Source: JBFONV01 sp040779335 | GTDB lineage: Bacteria > Pseudomonadota > Gammaproteobacteria > Enterobacterales > Alteromonadaceae | Length of the DNA stretch: 64,000 bases | NCBI GenBank assembly: GCA_040779335.1 | Contig: JBFONV010000005.1 | Location: 372,001-436,000 of the forward strand | Direction: 5' to 3' | Shown: positions 1 through 7,935 of the stretch, piece by piece | Layout of the letters: each line of letters begins with the position of its first letter | Numbering within the stretch: the stretch's first letter is position 1 | The notes under the pieces: generated by a model | The model's database searches: none | What the model was told of the DNA's origin: nothing | Seen by the model: only the letters and a program-made list of their open reading frames with translations | Position numbers and translations under genes: made by a program

Positions 1-434
1 AAATATAAAGGGTAATCGCGCAATGCCTGAATAATCAAAATCCCCCCCTGTTTTTTATGTTCTGCGTTTTTCATTATATCGATGCCCTGCATTATTTTAC
101 TGAGCAAAATATGCAACTGGGCATCAGCCTGTGGCTCTAATTTACAGTTTTCAAAAAGAAATCTAAGCTCTTGCTCCATGGTAGTCGCTAGCGTTATATA
201 TTGTTCTGTAGAAAAATTTTCATGATGAATGGCCATCAAATTTTTCTCAAGTTCATGCTTTATATTGCTCATACCAAGATGTAAGCTTTCATCAATCGCC
301 CACTTTTCTTCCTGATTAAGCATCAACTGGGTGGTATTTTCTTCATAGTGATGATGTTCCTCGGCGGTGACAGTTAAGCTAGTTGTTGTCACGAGTAAAC
401 CGATTAAGGTAAAAGTATAAAATGTTTTCTTCAA
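1..434 (-). CDS. Secreted His-rich hypothetical protein, C-terminus cut by window edge
   Basis: I do not recognise this protein. An open frame runs from a TTG codon at 434 to the left edge with no stop, giving at least 144 residues. TTG is chosen because AAGGAT lies 8 bases upstream and the first residues (KKTFYTFTLIGLLVTTTSL) form a typical signal peptide with likely cleavage after TVTA, followed by a His/Glu-rich stretch (EEHHHYEE). The mature part is mainly helical and charged, with one visible Cys in ENCKLEP, so a periplasmic helical protein is plausible. The gene is about 110 bases downstream of the CoA-transferase gene on the same strand but the gap argues against tight coupling. Being secreted is well supported; its function is unknown. 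Confidence 0.6.
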   Translation of the reverse strand, partial: MKKTFYTFTLIGLLVTTTSLTVTAEEHHHYEENTTQLMLNQEEKWAIDESLHLGMSNIKHELEKNLMAIHHENFSTEQYITLATTMEQELRFLFENCKLEPQADAQLHILLSKIMQGIDIMKNAEHKKQGGILIIQALRDYPLY

Positions 435-547
435 AGTAAAATCCTTATATTATTTGGAATTTTCTAACTATATATAATGACGGCCAATAGCAATAGTACC
501 AGTATGACAAAGTACATCTGTAAGTATCACCACTTGCCAAATAACCA

Positions 548-1762
548 CTAGCCAACTACTCCTTGCGTAAAAAGCTCAGTAATTTTTTCTTCACTATATG
601 CTAAGTCATTCGCCAACACCGCTTTGGTATGTTGCCCTAACTCAGGTGAAGCATGAGTATATTGAATAGGCGTCTCCGAAAAATTCATCGGTGAAGCCAC
701 GGTATTAACTAGTGCTCCATTAACATCTGGGATTTGTCTGATCATTTGACGATGTTTTATTTGTGGATGATTAACGACTTGCTCGATAGTATTTACTGGT
801 CCACAAGGTACAGATGCTTGTTCTAGTTGCTCAACCCATTGTTGTGTCGTTTGTGTCGCTAATATATTGGCTAGTTTCGGGATCAGCTCAGCACGATGAA
901 TCACTCGCTGTTCATTGGTGATAAAGCGCCGATCACGTGCTAGCTCTTCGCAATGAGCTAACTGGCAAAACTTAGTGAACTGGTTGTCGTTACCTATCGC
1001 CAAAATCAAACTACCGTCTTGAGTGGCAAAAGTTTGATAAGGCACAATATTGGGATGACCATTCCCTAGTCGTTGCGGATTTTTATTCGTTGCTAGATAA
1101 TTCATGCCTTGATTAGCAAGTGTTGCCAATTGCACGTCAAGCAACGCAATATCAATATGCTGCCCTTGTTGAGTATGGTGCCTTGCCATTAACGCCGCTA
1201 AAATAGCATTACAACTATACAGTCCGGTCATCACATCAACGAGTGCCACGCCGACTTTCATTGGCGCGCCATCGGGTTCGCCAGTAACGCTCATCAGCCC
1301 CCCTTCTCCTTGGATCATGGCATCATAGCCAGCTTTATGAGCACTAGGGCCACTTTGACCAAAGCCTGTGATTGAGCAATACACCAAACGCGGATTTATC
1401 GCTTTGACGCTGGCATAATCCAAGCCGTATTTTGCTAAGCTCCCCACTTTGTAGTTCTCAATTAAAACATCACATTGCTTAACCAAGTCTTTTAAGATTT
1501 GCTGTCCCGCTGCTGTGGTGATATCAACAGCGATTGATTGCTTATTGCGATTAGTACAATGAAAATATGCCGCCTGAGGGGGCTGATTTTCAGTCGCCTC
1601 TTTTATAAATGGAGGTCCCCAAAAGCGGGTGTCATCACCTTTTTTTGGCCGCTCAATTTTAATCACTTGTGCGCCCAAATCAGCCAACATTTGCGATGCC
1701 CACGGCCCCGCCAAAATGCGACTTAAATCCAAAACCTTTATACCTTCAAGTGCCGTGTTCAT
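548..1762 (-). CDS. Family III (CaiB/BaiF) CoA-transferase, probably succinyl-CoA:glutarate CoA-transferase
   Basis: Cytosolic CoA-transferase of family III, 404 residues, the usual length. The catalytic Asp is D147 in the motif AGYDAMIQGEGG; the N-terminal motif LDLSRILAGPWASQ binds CoA. Several stretches (DDTRFWGPPFI, YCSITGFGQSGP, NPQRLGNGHPNIVPYQ, ELFTQGVV) closely match what I remember of the human SUGCT and Pseudomonas GcdG proteins, which move CoA from succinyl-CoA to glutarate. The neighbours fit: a LysR gene follows upstream and gabD/gabT-like genes, able to turn 5-aminovalerate into glutarate, lie beyond it. Start ATG has AGGAAAGAG just upstream. Family is certain; the glutarate substrate is inference from sequence likeness plus context, and no glutaryl-CoA dehydrogenase gene is in the window. 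Confidence 0.85.
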   Translation of the reverse strand: MNTALEGIKVLDLSRILAGPWASQMLADLGAQVIKIERPKKGDDTRFWGPPFIKEATENQPPQAAYFHCTNRNKQSIAVDITTAAGQQILKDLVKQCDVLIENYKVGSLAKYGLDYASVKAINPRLVYCSITGFGQSGPSAHKAGYDAMIQGEGGLMSVTGEPDGAPMKVGVALVDVMTGLYSCNAILAALMARHHTQQGQHIDIALLDVQLATLANQGMNYLATNKNPQRLGNGHPNIVPYQTFATQDGSLILAIGNDNQFTKFCQLAHCEELARDRRFITNEQRVIHRAELIPKLANILATQTTQQWVEQLEQASVPCGPVNTIEQVVNHPQIKHRQMIRQIPDVNGALVNTVASPMNFSETPIQYTHASPELGQHTKAVLANDLAYSEEKITELFTQGVVG

Positions 1763-1801
1763 TCTCTTTCCTAATTCAGGCTCAACAGCCTTTTAAATAC
1801 G

Positions 1802-2740
1802 CTATTCAGTGTCAAAAACACTGGCAAATGCTGTTTTAAGTAGATCAACTTTGTTGATCTCTCGTGGAGTCTTTTTCTGCACCAAAGATAAGCTAAATTG
1901 ATAGGTCAAAGTACTGGGGTGAATAATACGAATTTCACCCGCGTTAAGCTCACGTTGTATATAACTTTGCGGTAAATATCCGATATAACGACCCGATAAG
2001 ATCATCGCTTTACGCGTATCAAATTGATAGGCCTTAGCGGCCAAATTTAATTTTTTCAGCTGTTCACGGCCCGACGCATCAATATCAATACCCGGGTGAA
2101 TTGCCGGTACGGCTGATAGCATTTCCGCGGATATATTGGTGTCTACTTCATTAAAAAATGCATGCTGTTTCGCACAACATAAAAATATTGGCTCGCTCGA
2201 TATCGGCTCATAGGTTAGCCCTTCGACTTGCTGGTAACCGGGAAACAAGCCGATATGGGCTTTATCTTTCAGCAACATTTTTTCGATATTATGGATAGAA
2301 TCGCCATCAAGCACTAAATGTAAATTAGGTGATCGGTCATGCAGAATTTGTATCACTTTTGCTAACTTTTGTTGCTTGGCAATATCAAGCTGATCTGCAC
2401 ATAAAATTACTAACTCGCCACTCAACTCTTTGCCTAAACTTCCCACCAATAAAGAAAAGTCGTTAAGTGATTCAAACATATTAATGGCGGCATGATAGAC
2501 CGCCTGACCATCTTCAGTCAGCGAAAAACCGCCGCGCCCCCGGGTACAAAGTTTAAGTTTCATCCGAGTTTCTAAATTAGACATGTGTACGCTGATGGTA
2601 GAACGGGTAATGCCTAACTCATTTTCAGCTGATGAAAACCCACCGTTTTCGACCACGGCTTTAAAAATGCGTAATAAACGCAAATCATATTCAGCAACGG
2701 GTTTGGGAATGATTGAAAACTTACTCAAATGTTTTACCAC
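1802..2740 (-). CDS. LysR-family transcriptional regulator
   Basis: LysR regulator of 312 residues. The winged helix-turn-helix spans about residues 19-80 (LRLLRIFKAVVENGGFSSAENELGITRSTISVHMSNLE), followed by a type 2 periplasmic-binding-like effector domain. It has an extra 18 residues before the canonical helix, so the GTG start at 2740 may be too early; a TTG at 2728 is an alternative. It sits 39 bases upstream of the CoA-transferase gene on the same strand and is divergent from gabD, with only about 87 bases between the two starts, the classical arrangement for a LysR activator. I infer control of the flanking glutarate/GABA genes, by analogy with GcdR of Pseudomonas; the effector is not known. 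Confidence 0.9.
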   Translation of the reverse strand: MVKHLSKFSIIPKPVAEYDLRLLRIFKAVVENGGFSSAENELGITRSTISVHMSNLETRMKLKLCTRGRGGFSLTEDGQAVYHAAINMFESLNDFSLLVGSLGKELSGELVILCADQLDIAKQQKLAKVIQILHDRSPNLHLVLDGDSIHNIEKMLLKDKAHIGLFPGYQQVEGLTYEPISSEPIFLCCAKQHAFFNEVDTNISAEMLSAVPAIHPGIDIDASGREQLKKLNLAAKAYQFDTRKAMILSGRYIGYLPQSYIQRELNAGEIRIIHPSTLTYQFSLSLVQKKTPREINKVDLLKTAFASVFDTE

Positions 2741-2827
2741 CGTAAAACTTTACTTTTAATGTTTAATATTTAACCTGAGTTTAATTTGGTATTCAATAGC
2801 GAAAATGATTTATTTGTGGAGATACTC

Positions 2828-4285
2828 ATGCAAGGTCTTAAAGACAGCCAATTAGTTAAGAACTTTTCCTATATCAATGGTAGTTGGCATAGCAGCGCAT
2901 CAGAAATAGCAGTTATTAATCCTGCAACGGGTGAGCTAGTAGCCAATGTCAGTAATGCTGGTATTGCTGAAACAGAGCTTGCGATTAACGCCGCAAAAGG
3001 TGCTTTTAAAGCATGGTCATCAAAATCGGCGAACGAGCGCGCGACATTAATGCGTAACTGGTTCAACCTAATGATGGAACACCAAGATGATTTAGGCCGT
3101 ATTTTAACCTCAGAGCAAGGTAAGCCGTTGGCGGAAGCCAAAGGGGAAATTGCTTATGGCGCGGCATTTATTGAATGGTTTGCCGAAGAAGGCAAACGCG
3201 TATATGGCGATACTATTCCTGCGCCTGCTGGCGATAAACGTATTGTTGTTATCAAGCAACCTATTGGTGTTGTTGCAGCTATTACACCATGGAATTTTCC
3301 TAACGCGATGATCGCTCGTAAAGCCGCAGCGGCTCTGGCTGCAGGTTGTACGTTTGTCGTAAGACCTGCAACACAAACACCATTGTCAGCATTAGCAATG
3401 GCTGAACTTGCTGAACGCGCAGGTATTCCTGCTGGCGTATTTAACGTTGTCGTTGGTGATGATGCGCGTGGCATGGGTAAAGTACTGACTGAATCTCCCG
3501 ATGTCGCCAAATTTACTTTTACCGGTTCAACACAAGTCGGCAAAGCGTTAATCAGCCAATGTGCTTCCACCGTGAAAAAAGTATCGATGGAATTGGGCGG
3601 TAATGCACCATTTATCGTGTTTGATGATGCCGATATAGACGCTGCCGTAGCAGGTGCTATGGTGTCTAAATATCGCAATGCGGGACAAACCTGTGTTTGT
3701 ACTAACCGTATTTTCGTTCAAGAAAAAATATTGCCCGCGTTTACTGAAAAATTTGTTGCCGCAGTTAAAGCGTTAACTATTGGCAACGGCCTAGATGATG
3801 GCATTGCGATTGGCCCAATGATCAGCGCGCAAGCCTGTAACGATGTCAATCAACTCGTTCAAGATTCAATTGCTGCTGGCGCTACCCTTGTTTTAGGGGG
3901 CAAAGGTGATAGTAACGGTGAAAATTTCTATCAACCCACCGTATTAACTAATGTCACCAATGACATGCCAATTGCCAACAACGAAATATTTGGCCCGGTT
4001 TCACCAATCATCGCCTTTAGTGATGAACAGGAAGTTATCGCGCTTGCCAATGACACTGAATTTGGCTTAGCGGCCTATTTTTATTCCCGAGATATCGGCC
4101 GCATTTGGCGCGTAGCCGAAGGCTTAGAGTACGGCATGGTTGGCATTAATGAAGGGCTGATCTCTAATGCTGCCGCACCGTTTGGTGGCGTCAAGCAATC
4201 TGGTAATGGACGTGAAGGCTCTAAATACGGACTCGACGATTATTTAGAAATTAAATATCTGTGTATGGGTGGCTTAGACAAGTAG
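2828..4285 (+). CDS. gabD: NAD(P)-dependent succinate/glutarate-semialdehyde dehydrogenase
   Basis: Aldehyde dehydrogenase of 485 residues that oxidises succinate semialdehyde to succinate or glutarate semialdehyde to glutarate. Catalytic Cys is C289 in GQTCVCTNR and the general base is E255 in MELGGNAPF. Similarity to E. coli GabD is strong throughout (RNWFNLMMEHQDDL, PFGGVKQSGNGREGSKYG). An upstream TTG at 2786 would add 14 residues, but the ATG at 2828 has GGAG six bases before it and gives the family length, so I prefer it. It begins a plus-strand cluster with gabT about 85 bases downstream. Since a probable glutarate CoA-transferase lies next door, the DavD role in 5-aminovalerate breakdown is as likely as GABA breakdown. 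Confidence 0.95.
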   Translation: MQGLKDSQLVKNFSYINGSWHSSASEIAVINPATGELVANVSNAGIAETELAINAAKGAFKAWSSKSANERATLMRNWFNLMMEHQDDLGRILTSEQGKPLAEAKGEIAYGAAFIEWFAEEGKRVYGDTIPAPAGDKRIVVIKQPIGVVAAITPWNFPNAMIARKAAAALAAGCTFVVRPATQTPLSALAMAELAERAGIPAGVFNVVVGDDARGMGKVLTESPDVAKFTFTGSTQVGKALISQCASTVKKVSMELGGNAPFIVFDDADIDAAVAGAMVSKYRNAGQTCVCTNRIFVQEKILPAFTEKFVAAVKALTIGNGLDDGIAIGPMISAQACNDVNQLVQDSIAAGATLVLGGKGDSNGENFYQPTVLTNVTNDMPIANNEIFGPVSPIIAFSDEQEVIALANDTEFGLAAYFYSRDIGRIWRVAEGLEYGMVGINEGLISNAAAPFGGVKQSGNGREGSKYGLDDYLEIKYLCMGGLDK

Positions 4286-4327
4286 TGAGCAAACACACAC
4301 TATTTTGTATAAAACCACGAATATATT

Positions 4328-4346
4328 TATACCAATTGAACTAATG
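4328..4346 (+). repeat. Copy of recurrent intergenic motif TATACCAATTGAACTAATG
   Basis: One of at least five related intergenic sequences in the window with core TATACCAATYGARYTAAT. Here it is followed by CATTGGTAT, so ATACCAAT and ATTGGTAT form an 8-base inverted repeat with an 11-base loop between gabD and gabT. Other copies are at 29287, 35537, 36578 and 48663. Role unknown. Confidence 0.6.
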
Positions 4347-4369
4347 CATTGGTATTGAGGAACAAGAAA

Positions 4370-5653
4370 ATGAAAAATGCAAATTTACAAGCTCGCAAAG
4401 CTGCCGTTATTGCCAGAGGGCAAGGTAATGTTTATCCCGTTTACGTTGATCATGCAAAAAATGCAGAATTATGGGATGTAGAAGGTAATCGTTATATTGA
4501 CTTTGGTACTGGTATCGCCGTTTGTAATACTGGCCATAGCCACCCAAAAGTGATTGCTGCAGCAAAGGCGCAAATTGATAAATTTAGCCACACCTGTGTG
4601 ATGGTGAATCCTTATGAAGTTGCCGTTGAATTAGCTGAAAAACTAACAGCTGCTGCGCCCGGTGATTCAAAGAAAAAAGCGATATTCGTTTCAACCGGTG
4701 CTGAAGCGGTAGAAAACTGCGTGAAAATTGCGCGTGCTCATACCGGGCGTCGTGGCGTAATTGCTTTTAATGGTGGCTTTCACGGCCGTACTAATTTAAC
4801 CATGGCATTAACAGGTAAAATTACTCCTTATAAAAATTTGTTTGGTCCCTTCCCTGGCGATATTTTTCACGCACCGTTCCCGATTGAGAAACACGGAATT
4901 TCGGTGAAAGATTCGTTAAAAGCGGTAGAAAACTTATTTAAAGTGGATATTGCTCCTACCGATGTTGCCGCCATTATCGTAGAGCCTGTGCAAGGTGAAG
5001 GCGGATTTTACGCAGCACCCGCGGAATTTATGCAAGCTTTACGTGAGCTTTGCGACCAACATGGCATAGTAATGATCGCCGATGAAATTCAAACCGGCTT
5101 TGGTCGTACTGGTAAAATGTTTAGCTGTGAACACGCCAATGTAGAACCTGATTTGATCACTATGGCAAAAGGAATTGCCGGTGGCTTCCCTATTTCAGCC
5201 GTCGTCGGTAAAACCGAAATAATGGATGCTCCATTACCTGGCGGATTAGGCGGAACCTATGGTGGTTCACCAGTTGCCTGTGCTGCTGCCCTTGCCGTTC
5301 TTGAAGTTATCGAAGAAGAGAAACTCGTTGATCGCTCTGTGCAAATTGGCGCTATTTTTAACGAAAGATTGTCAGCTTTACAAAGCCAACATCCAGATTT
5401 GATCAGTGACGTACGCAATCAAGGTTCAATGATCGCGATGGAGCTTTGTAAAAATGGCGATGTTGAGCAAGCCAACCCTGAACTCACCCAAGCGATAATC
5501 GCGAAAGCTGCGCAATATGGCCTAATACTGCTAGCTTGTGGATTTTATGGCAATGTTATTCGCTTTTTACCGGCATTAACTATCAGCGATGAGATCATTA
5601 ATGAAGGGTTAGATAAGTTTGCTCAGTTATTTGCTAAAGTAAGCCAAAAGTAA
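4370..5653 (+). CDS. gabT: 4-aminobutyrate (or 5-aminovalerate) aminotransferase
   Basis: Class III PLP aminotransferase of 427 residues that transfers the omega-amino group of GABA or 5-aminovalerate to 2-oxoglutarate, making the semialdehyde used by the preceding dehydrogenase. The PLP lysine is K267 in ITMAKGIAGGFP, with the upstream IADEIQTGFGRTG motif that holds the PLP ring nitrogen. Length and sequence match E. coli GabT (426 residues). A TTG at 4349 would give seven more residues; ATG at 4370 is chosen because GAGG lies nine bases upstream and the length fits. Translated after gabD and followed 25 bases later by a small gene. GabT and DavT cannot be separated by eye; the nearby CoA-transferase favours a part in 5-aminovalerate breakdown. 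Confidence 0.95.
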   Translation: MKNANLQARKAAVIARGQGNVYPVYVDHAKNAELWDVEGNRYIDFGTGIAVCNTGHSHPKVIAAAKAQIDKFSHTCVMVNPYEVAVELAEKLTAAAPGDSKKKAIFVSTGAEAVENCVKIARAHTGRRGVIAFNGGFHGRTNLTMALTGKITPYKNLFGPFPGDIFHAPFPIEKHGISVKDSLKAVENLFKVDIAPTDVAAIIVEPVQGEGGFYAAPAEFMQALRELCDQHGIVMIADEIQTGFGRTGKMFSCEHANVEPDLITMAKGIAGGFPISAVVGKTEIMDAPLPGGLGGTYGGSPVACAAALAVLEVIEEEKLVDRSVQIGAIFNERLSALQSQHPDLISDVRNQGSMIAMELCKNGDVEQANPELTQAIIAKAAQYGLILLACGFYGNVIRFLPALTISDEIINEGLDKFAQLFAKVSQK

Positions 5654-5678
5654 CAACCATTTGAGGAGGTGAGAGATT

Positions 5679-5846
5679 ATGTTATTAGCCAAACCAACAA
5701 CTGATGAATTAATTGACTCATCGACAAAAAATGAACGTGAGCCATCGGTCTATTCGCGAAATAACCGCGAGCATCAAGCCCAAAACAGCTATGCTCGTCC
5801 AATAATCGATGACGACGAAGACGGCTTTATCAAATCATCAAACTAG
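5679..5846 (+). CDS. Small hydrophilic protein of 55 residues downstream of gabT
   Basis: An unrecognised small gene that begins 25 bases after the gabT stop. An almost perfect ribosome binding site (TTGAGGAGGTGAGAG) lies just before the ATG, much stronger than those of gabD and gabT, which argues that it is truly translated. The product (MLLAKPTTDELIDSSTKNER to GFIKSSN) has no membrane segment, no Cys, and ends in an acidic DDDED patch; it looks disordered. It lies before a stem-loop at 5861, so it is probably the last gene of the gabDT transcript. No function can be assigned; a regulator or accessory peptide for the aminotransferase pathway is only a guess. Confidence 0.65.
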   Translation: MLLAKPTTDELIDSSTKNEREPSVYSRNNREHQAQNSYARPIIDDDEDGFIKSSN

Positions 5847-5860
5847 TGTTTGATATTAAT

Positions 5861-5901
5861 TTTAGGCTTGCTCACTCATCACCTCGAGTGACAAGCCTAA
5901 A
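5861..5901. terminator. Stem-loop between convergent genes, probable terminator
   Basis: TTTAGGCTTG at 5861-5870 pairs perfectly with CAAGCCTAAA at 5892-5901, and an inner CACTC/GAGTG pair extends the stem. It lies between the small gene after gabT and the oppositely oriented cyclophilin gene. There is no clear T-run on either side, so the terminator call is moderate. Confidence 0.5.
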
Positions 5902-5913
5902 CGTCTATATTCA

Positions 5914-6771
5914 CTATTTCGTTTTAACTAAGCGACTTTTAACCGGCACCTGACAAACATCTAATACTGGTGGTGGCTTTTTATAGAAAAAAGCCTCTGG
6001 GCGAGCTCGACGATTAGCGACCTTTTCAGCAAACGCTTTACTTTCAGTTACCTCTACCTCTACTTGTAATTGCTCCGCTTTTGGTACAGCCGACATCATT
6101 TTCATATCGAGAATTGCAGTGTAATCATTTTCGGGAATGGCTGCTTCACCTTCTAAAGCCTGTGTGCGTTGAATCGCTTGTATGTTATTCATCCCGTAAA
6201 CAACGCGACCAAATACCGTCATAATACGATCTAAATAGCGTGGCGCCTGACCAATGGTAAAATAGAAATGACTGGAAGCCGAATTTGGCTCATTGCCTCT
6301 TGCCATGGCCAAAACGCCAGGGCAATGAGCCAACCATGCGGCTTTTTCACTAGGGTTGTAAGCTATCGCGAAGCCGTCTTTAAATCCGGTTTGCTCAGCG
6401 AACAGATCATTGTCTTGTACTTTGGCAAATGCCCAAGCGTCATTGGTTTTCCACTCACCTTCAATGTTGAGCTCTGGCGCGTCGGTCGCCTCCTCGCTTG
6501 GACCGCCTTGAGCGACAAAGCCATCAATCACCCGGTAAAATTTATTGTTATTGTAAAAACCACCAGCCACTAACTTACTAAATTGCGCAACATGCTTAGG
6601 TGAAAATTGCGGCGCAAGTTCGATAACTACTTTGCCATGAGGTAAAGTCATTAATACCGCGTTATTCGAATCGACGCTGCGCCACTGAGTTTCTGCATTT
6701 ACTCCAGATGATCCCGTTAGCCCCGCTAGAACAGACAAAGCTGTGCAGCATACTTTAGCGATTAATTTCAT
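5914..6771 (-). CDS. Secreted cyclophilin-type peptidyl-prolyl cis-trans isomerase
   Basis: Cyclophilin of 285 residues that catalyses proline isomerisation, here in the periplasm. The start at 6771 is preferred over 6795 because AAGGA lies seven bases upstream and the product then opens with a clean signal peptide (MKLIAKVCCTALSVLAGLTG, cleavage after VNA). Cyclophilin motifs are FYRVIDGFVAQGG, the FYFTIGQAPRYLD active-site region and VFGRVVYGMNNIQAI. The C-terminal 60 residues (after PKAEQLQVEVEV) lie outside the core and carry a basic, proline-containing tail (EAFFYKKPPPVLDV). It is longer than E. coli PpiA. No operon partner; convergent with the gabT cluster. Confidence 0.88.
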   Translation of the reverse strand: MKLIAKVCCTALSVLAGLTGSSGVNAETQWRSVDSNNAVLMTLPHGKVVIELAPQFSPKHVAQFSKLVAGGFYNNNKFYRVIDGFVAQGGPSEEATDAPELNIEGEWKTNDAWAFAKVQDNDLFAEQTGFKDGFAIAYNPSEKAAWLAHCPGVLAMARGNEPNSASSHFYFTIGQAPRYLDRIMTVFGRVVYGMNNIQAIQRTQALEGEAAIPENDYTAILDMKMMSAVPKAEQLQVEVEVTESKAFAEKVANRRARPEAFFYKKPPPVLDVCQVPVKSRLVKTK

Positions 6772-6851
6772 TGCTAAGTTCCTTTTTATACTCATTATTG
6801 TTATTTATCGTCGACATGAGTAAAACAAATTTGCTTGACCAGCGCTAGCCA

Positions 6852-6871
6852 TTTACACAATAAAGTGTAAA
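6852..6871. promoter_or_regulatory. Perfect inverted repeat TTTACAC-N6-GTGTAAA, possible operator
   Basis: Seven-base arms TTTACAC (6852-6858) and GTGTAAA (6865-6871) with a 6-base spacer lie in the divergent gap between the cyclophilin gene and the DUF445 gene. The geometry (about two half-sites one helical turn apart) suits a dimeric regulator. I cannot name the regulator. Confidence 0.4.
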
Positions 6872-6992
6872 GTCTAATCCCCCACACAACAGCTAAATTA
6901 TTGGATTTGCGATAACTTGATTGTTACCATAGCGCGGCACATATTGTGTCGCAATGAGTTATTCCAAGAGCATCAAATATCCGGAGTTTTAC

Positions 6993-7700
6993 GTGAATAA
7001 AAGTATCGTTACTAACCTTATGGCATTAATAGCAACCATAATTGGCTGCGTGCTAGAACAGCATATCGTTTTTGCTGTTGGACTCTTTGCTTTGTCAGGC
7101 GCGGTAACCAACTGGCTAGCAATATACATGCTCTTTGAAAAAGTACCGGGGTTATACGGCTCTGGCGTTATTCCTGCTCGTTTTGAAGATTTCAAACAAG
7201 GCATCCGCGCTTTAATGATGGAGCAATTTTTTACCGAAGAAAACATCGATCGCTTTTTATCAACCAGCAATACTGCGACCACAATAGACTTAGCCCCGGT
7301 CATTGAAAAAATTGATTTATCGCCGGCATTCGACAACTTGATCGCGGTCATTGAAACGTCTTCGTTTGGTGGCATGTTAGCCATGGCTGGCGGCAGTGAG
7401 GCACTACAACCGTTAAAAGAGCCTTTTATAGCGAAGATGAAAGATACTGTCGGTGACATTTCAAAAAGCGATGAATTTAATACTATTTTGCGTGAAGAAT
7501 TAGAGCAACCAAATGTAATGGCGAGCATGCGCGAAAAAGTCAGCGATATTATTGAAAAACGGCTCAATGAGTTGACACCGCAATTAGTGAAAGAAATTAT
7601 TCAAACCATGATCAAAAAACACTTAGGTTGGCTAGTAGTTTGGGGTGGTGTTTTTGGTGGTATTATAGGCTTAATTGCCGCCGTTACGGAGACATTTTAG
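6993..7700 (+). CDS. DUF445 family membrane protein
   Basis: A DUF445 protein, a family of unknown function. The first 45 residues hold two hydrophobic segments (IVTNLMALIATIIGCVLEQ; VFAVGLFALSGAVTNWLAIY), the AVTNWLAIYMLFE motif being a hallmark; a helical, charged cytoplasmic or periplasmic middle follows, and a C-terminal segment (LGWLVVWGGVFGGIIGLIAAV) anchors the other end. I prefer the GTG at 6993 (235 residues) because GGAG sits six bases upstream; an ATG at 6954 would add 13 polar residues and lacks a ribosome site. It stands alone, divergent from the cyclophilin gene, and no operon partner hints at a role. Confidence 0.85.
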   Translation: MNKSIVTNLMALIATIIGCVLEQHIVFAVGLFALSGAVTNWLAIYMLFEKVPGLYGSGVIPARFEDFKQGIRALMMEQFFTEENIDRFLSTSNTATTIDLAPVIEKIDLSPAFDNLIAVIETSSFGGMLAMAGGSEALQPLKEPFIAKMKDTVGDISKSDEFNTILREELEQPNVMASMREKVSDIIEKRLNELTPQLVKEIIQTMIKKHLGWLVVWGGVFGGIIGLIAAVTETF

Positions 7701-7935
7701 ACCCGTTAATTATTCACTGCAAAGACATATCAATTCACGTTTTTCCAGCAAATATTTCTCGGTTATTTGATAGTTTTAAATAAGCTAAGATTTCATGCGT
7801 TTTTTTTACACAAATGCTTTAATTTTTGTCCCTTTTTAGGCTATGCTTGCGCTTTAATCACTGGGTATTTTATTTTTAACTATTGCGATGGCGCAATATT
7901 AAAAAATTCCCGTCACAAATAAGGTAAATGGAGTC

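Noticed and set aside
3154..3678. Long antisense frame (174 codons) opposite gabD
   Set aside because: Shadow of a strongly conserved dehydrogenase; composition follows the complementary codon pattern and there is no ribosome site.
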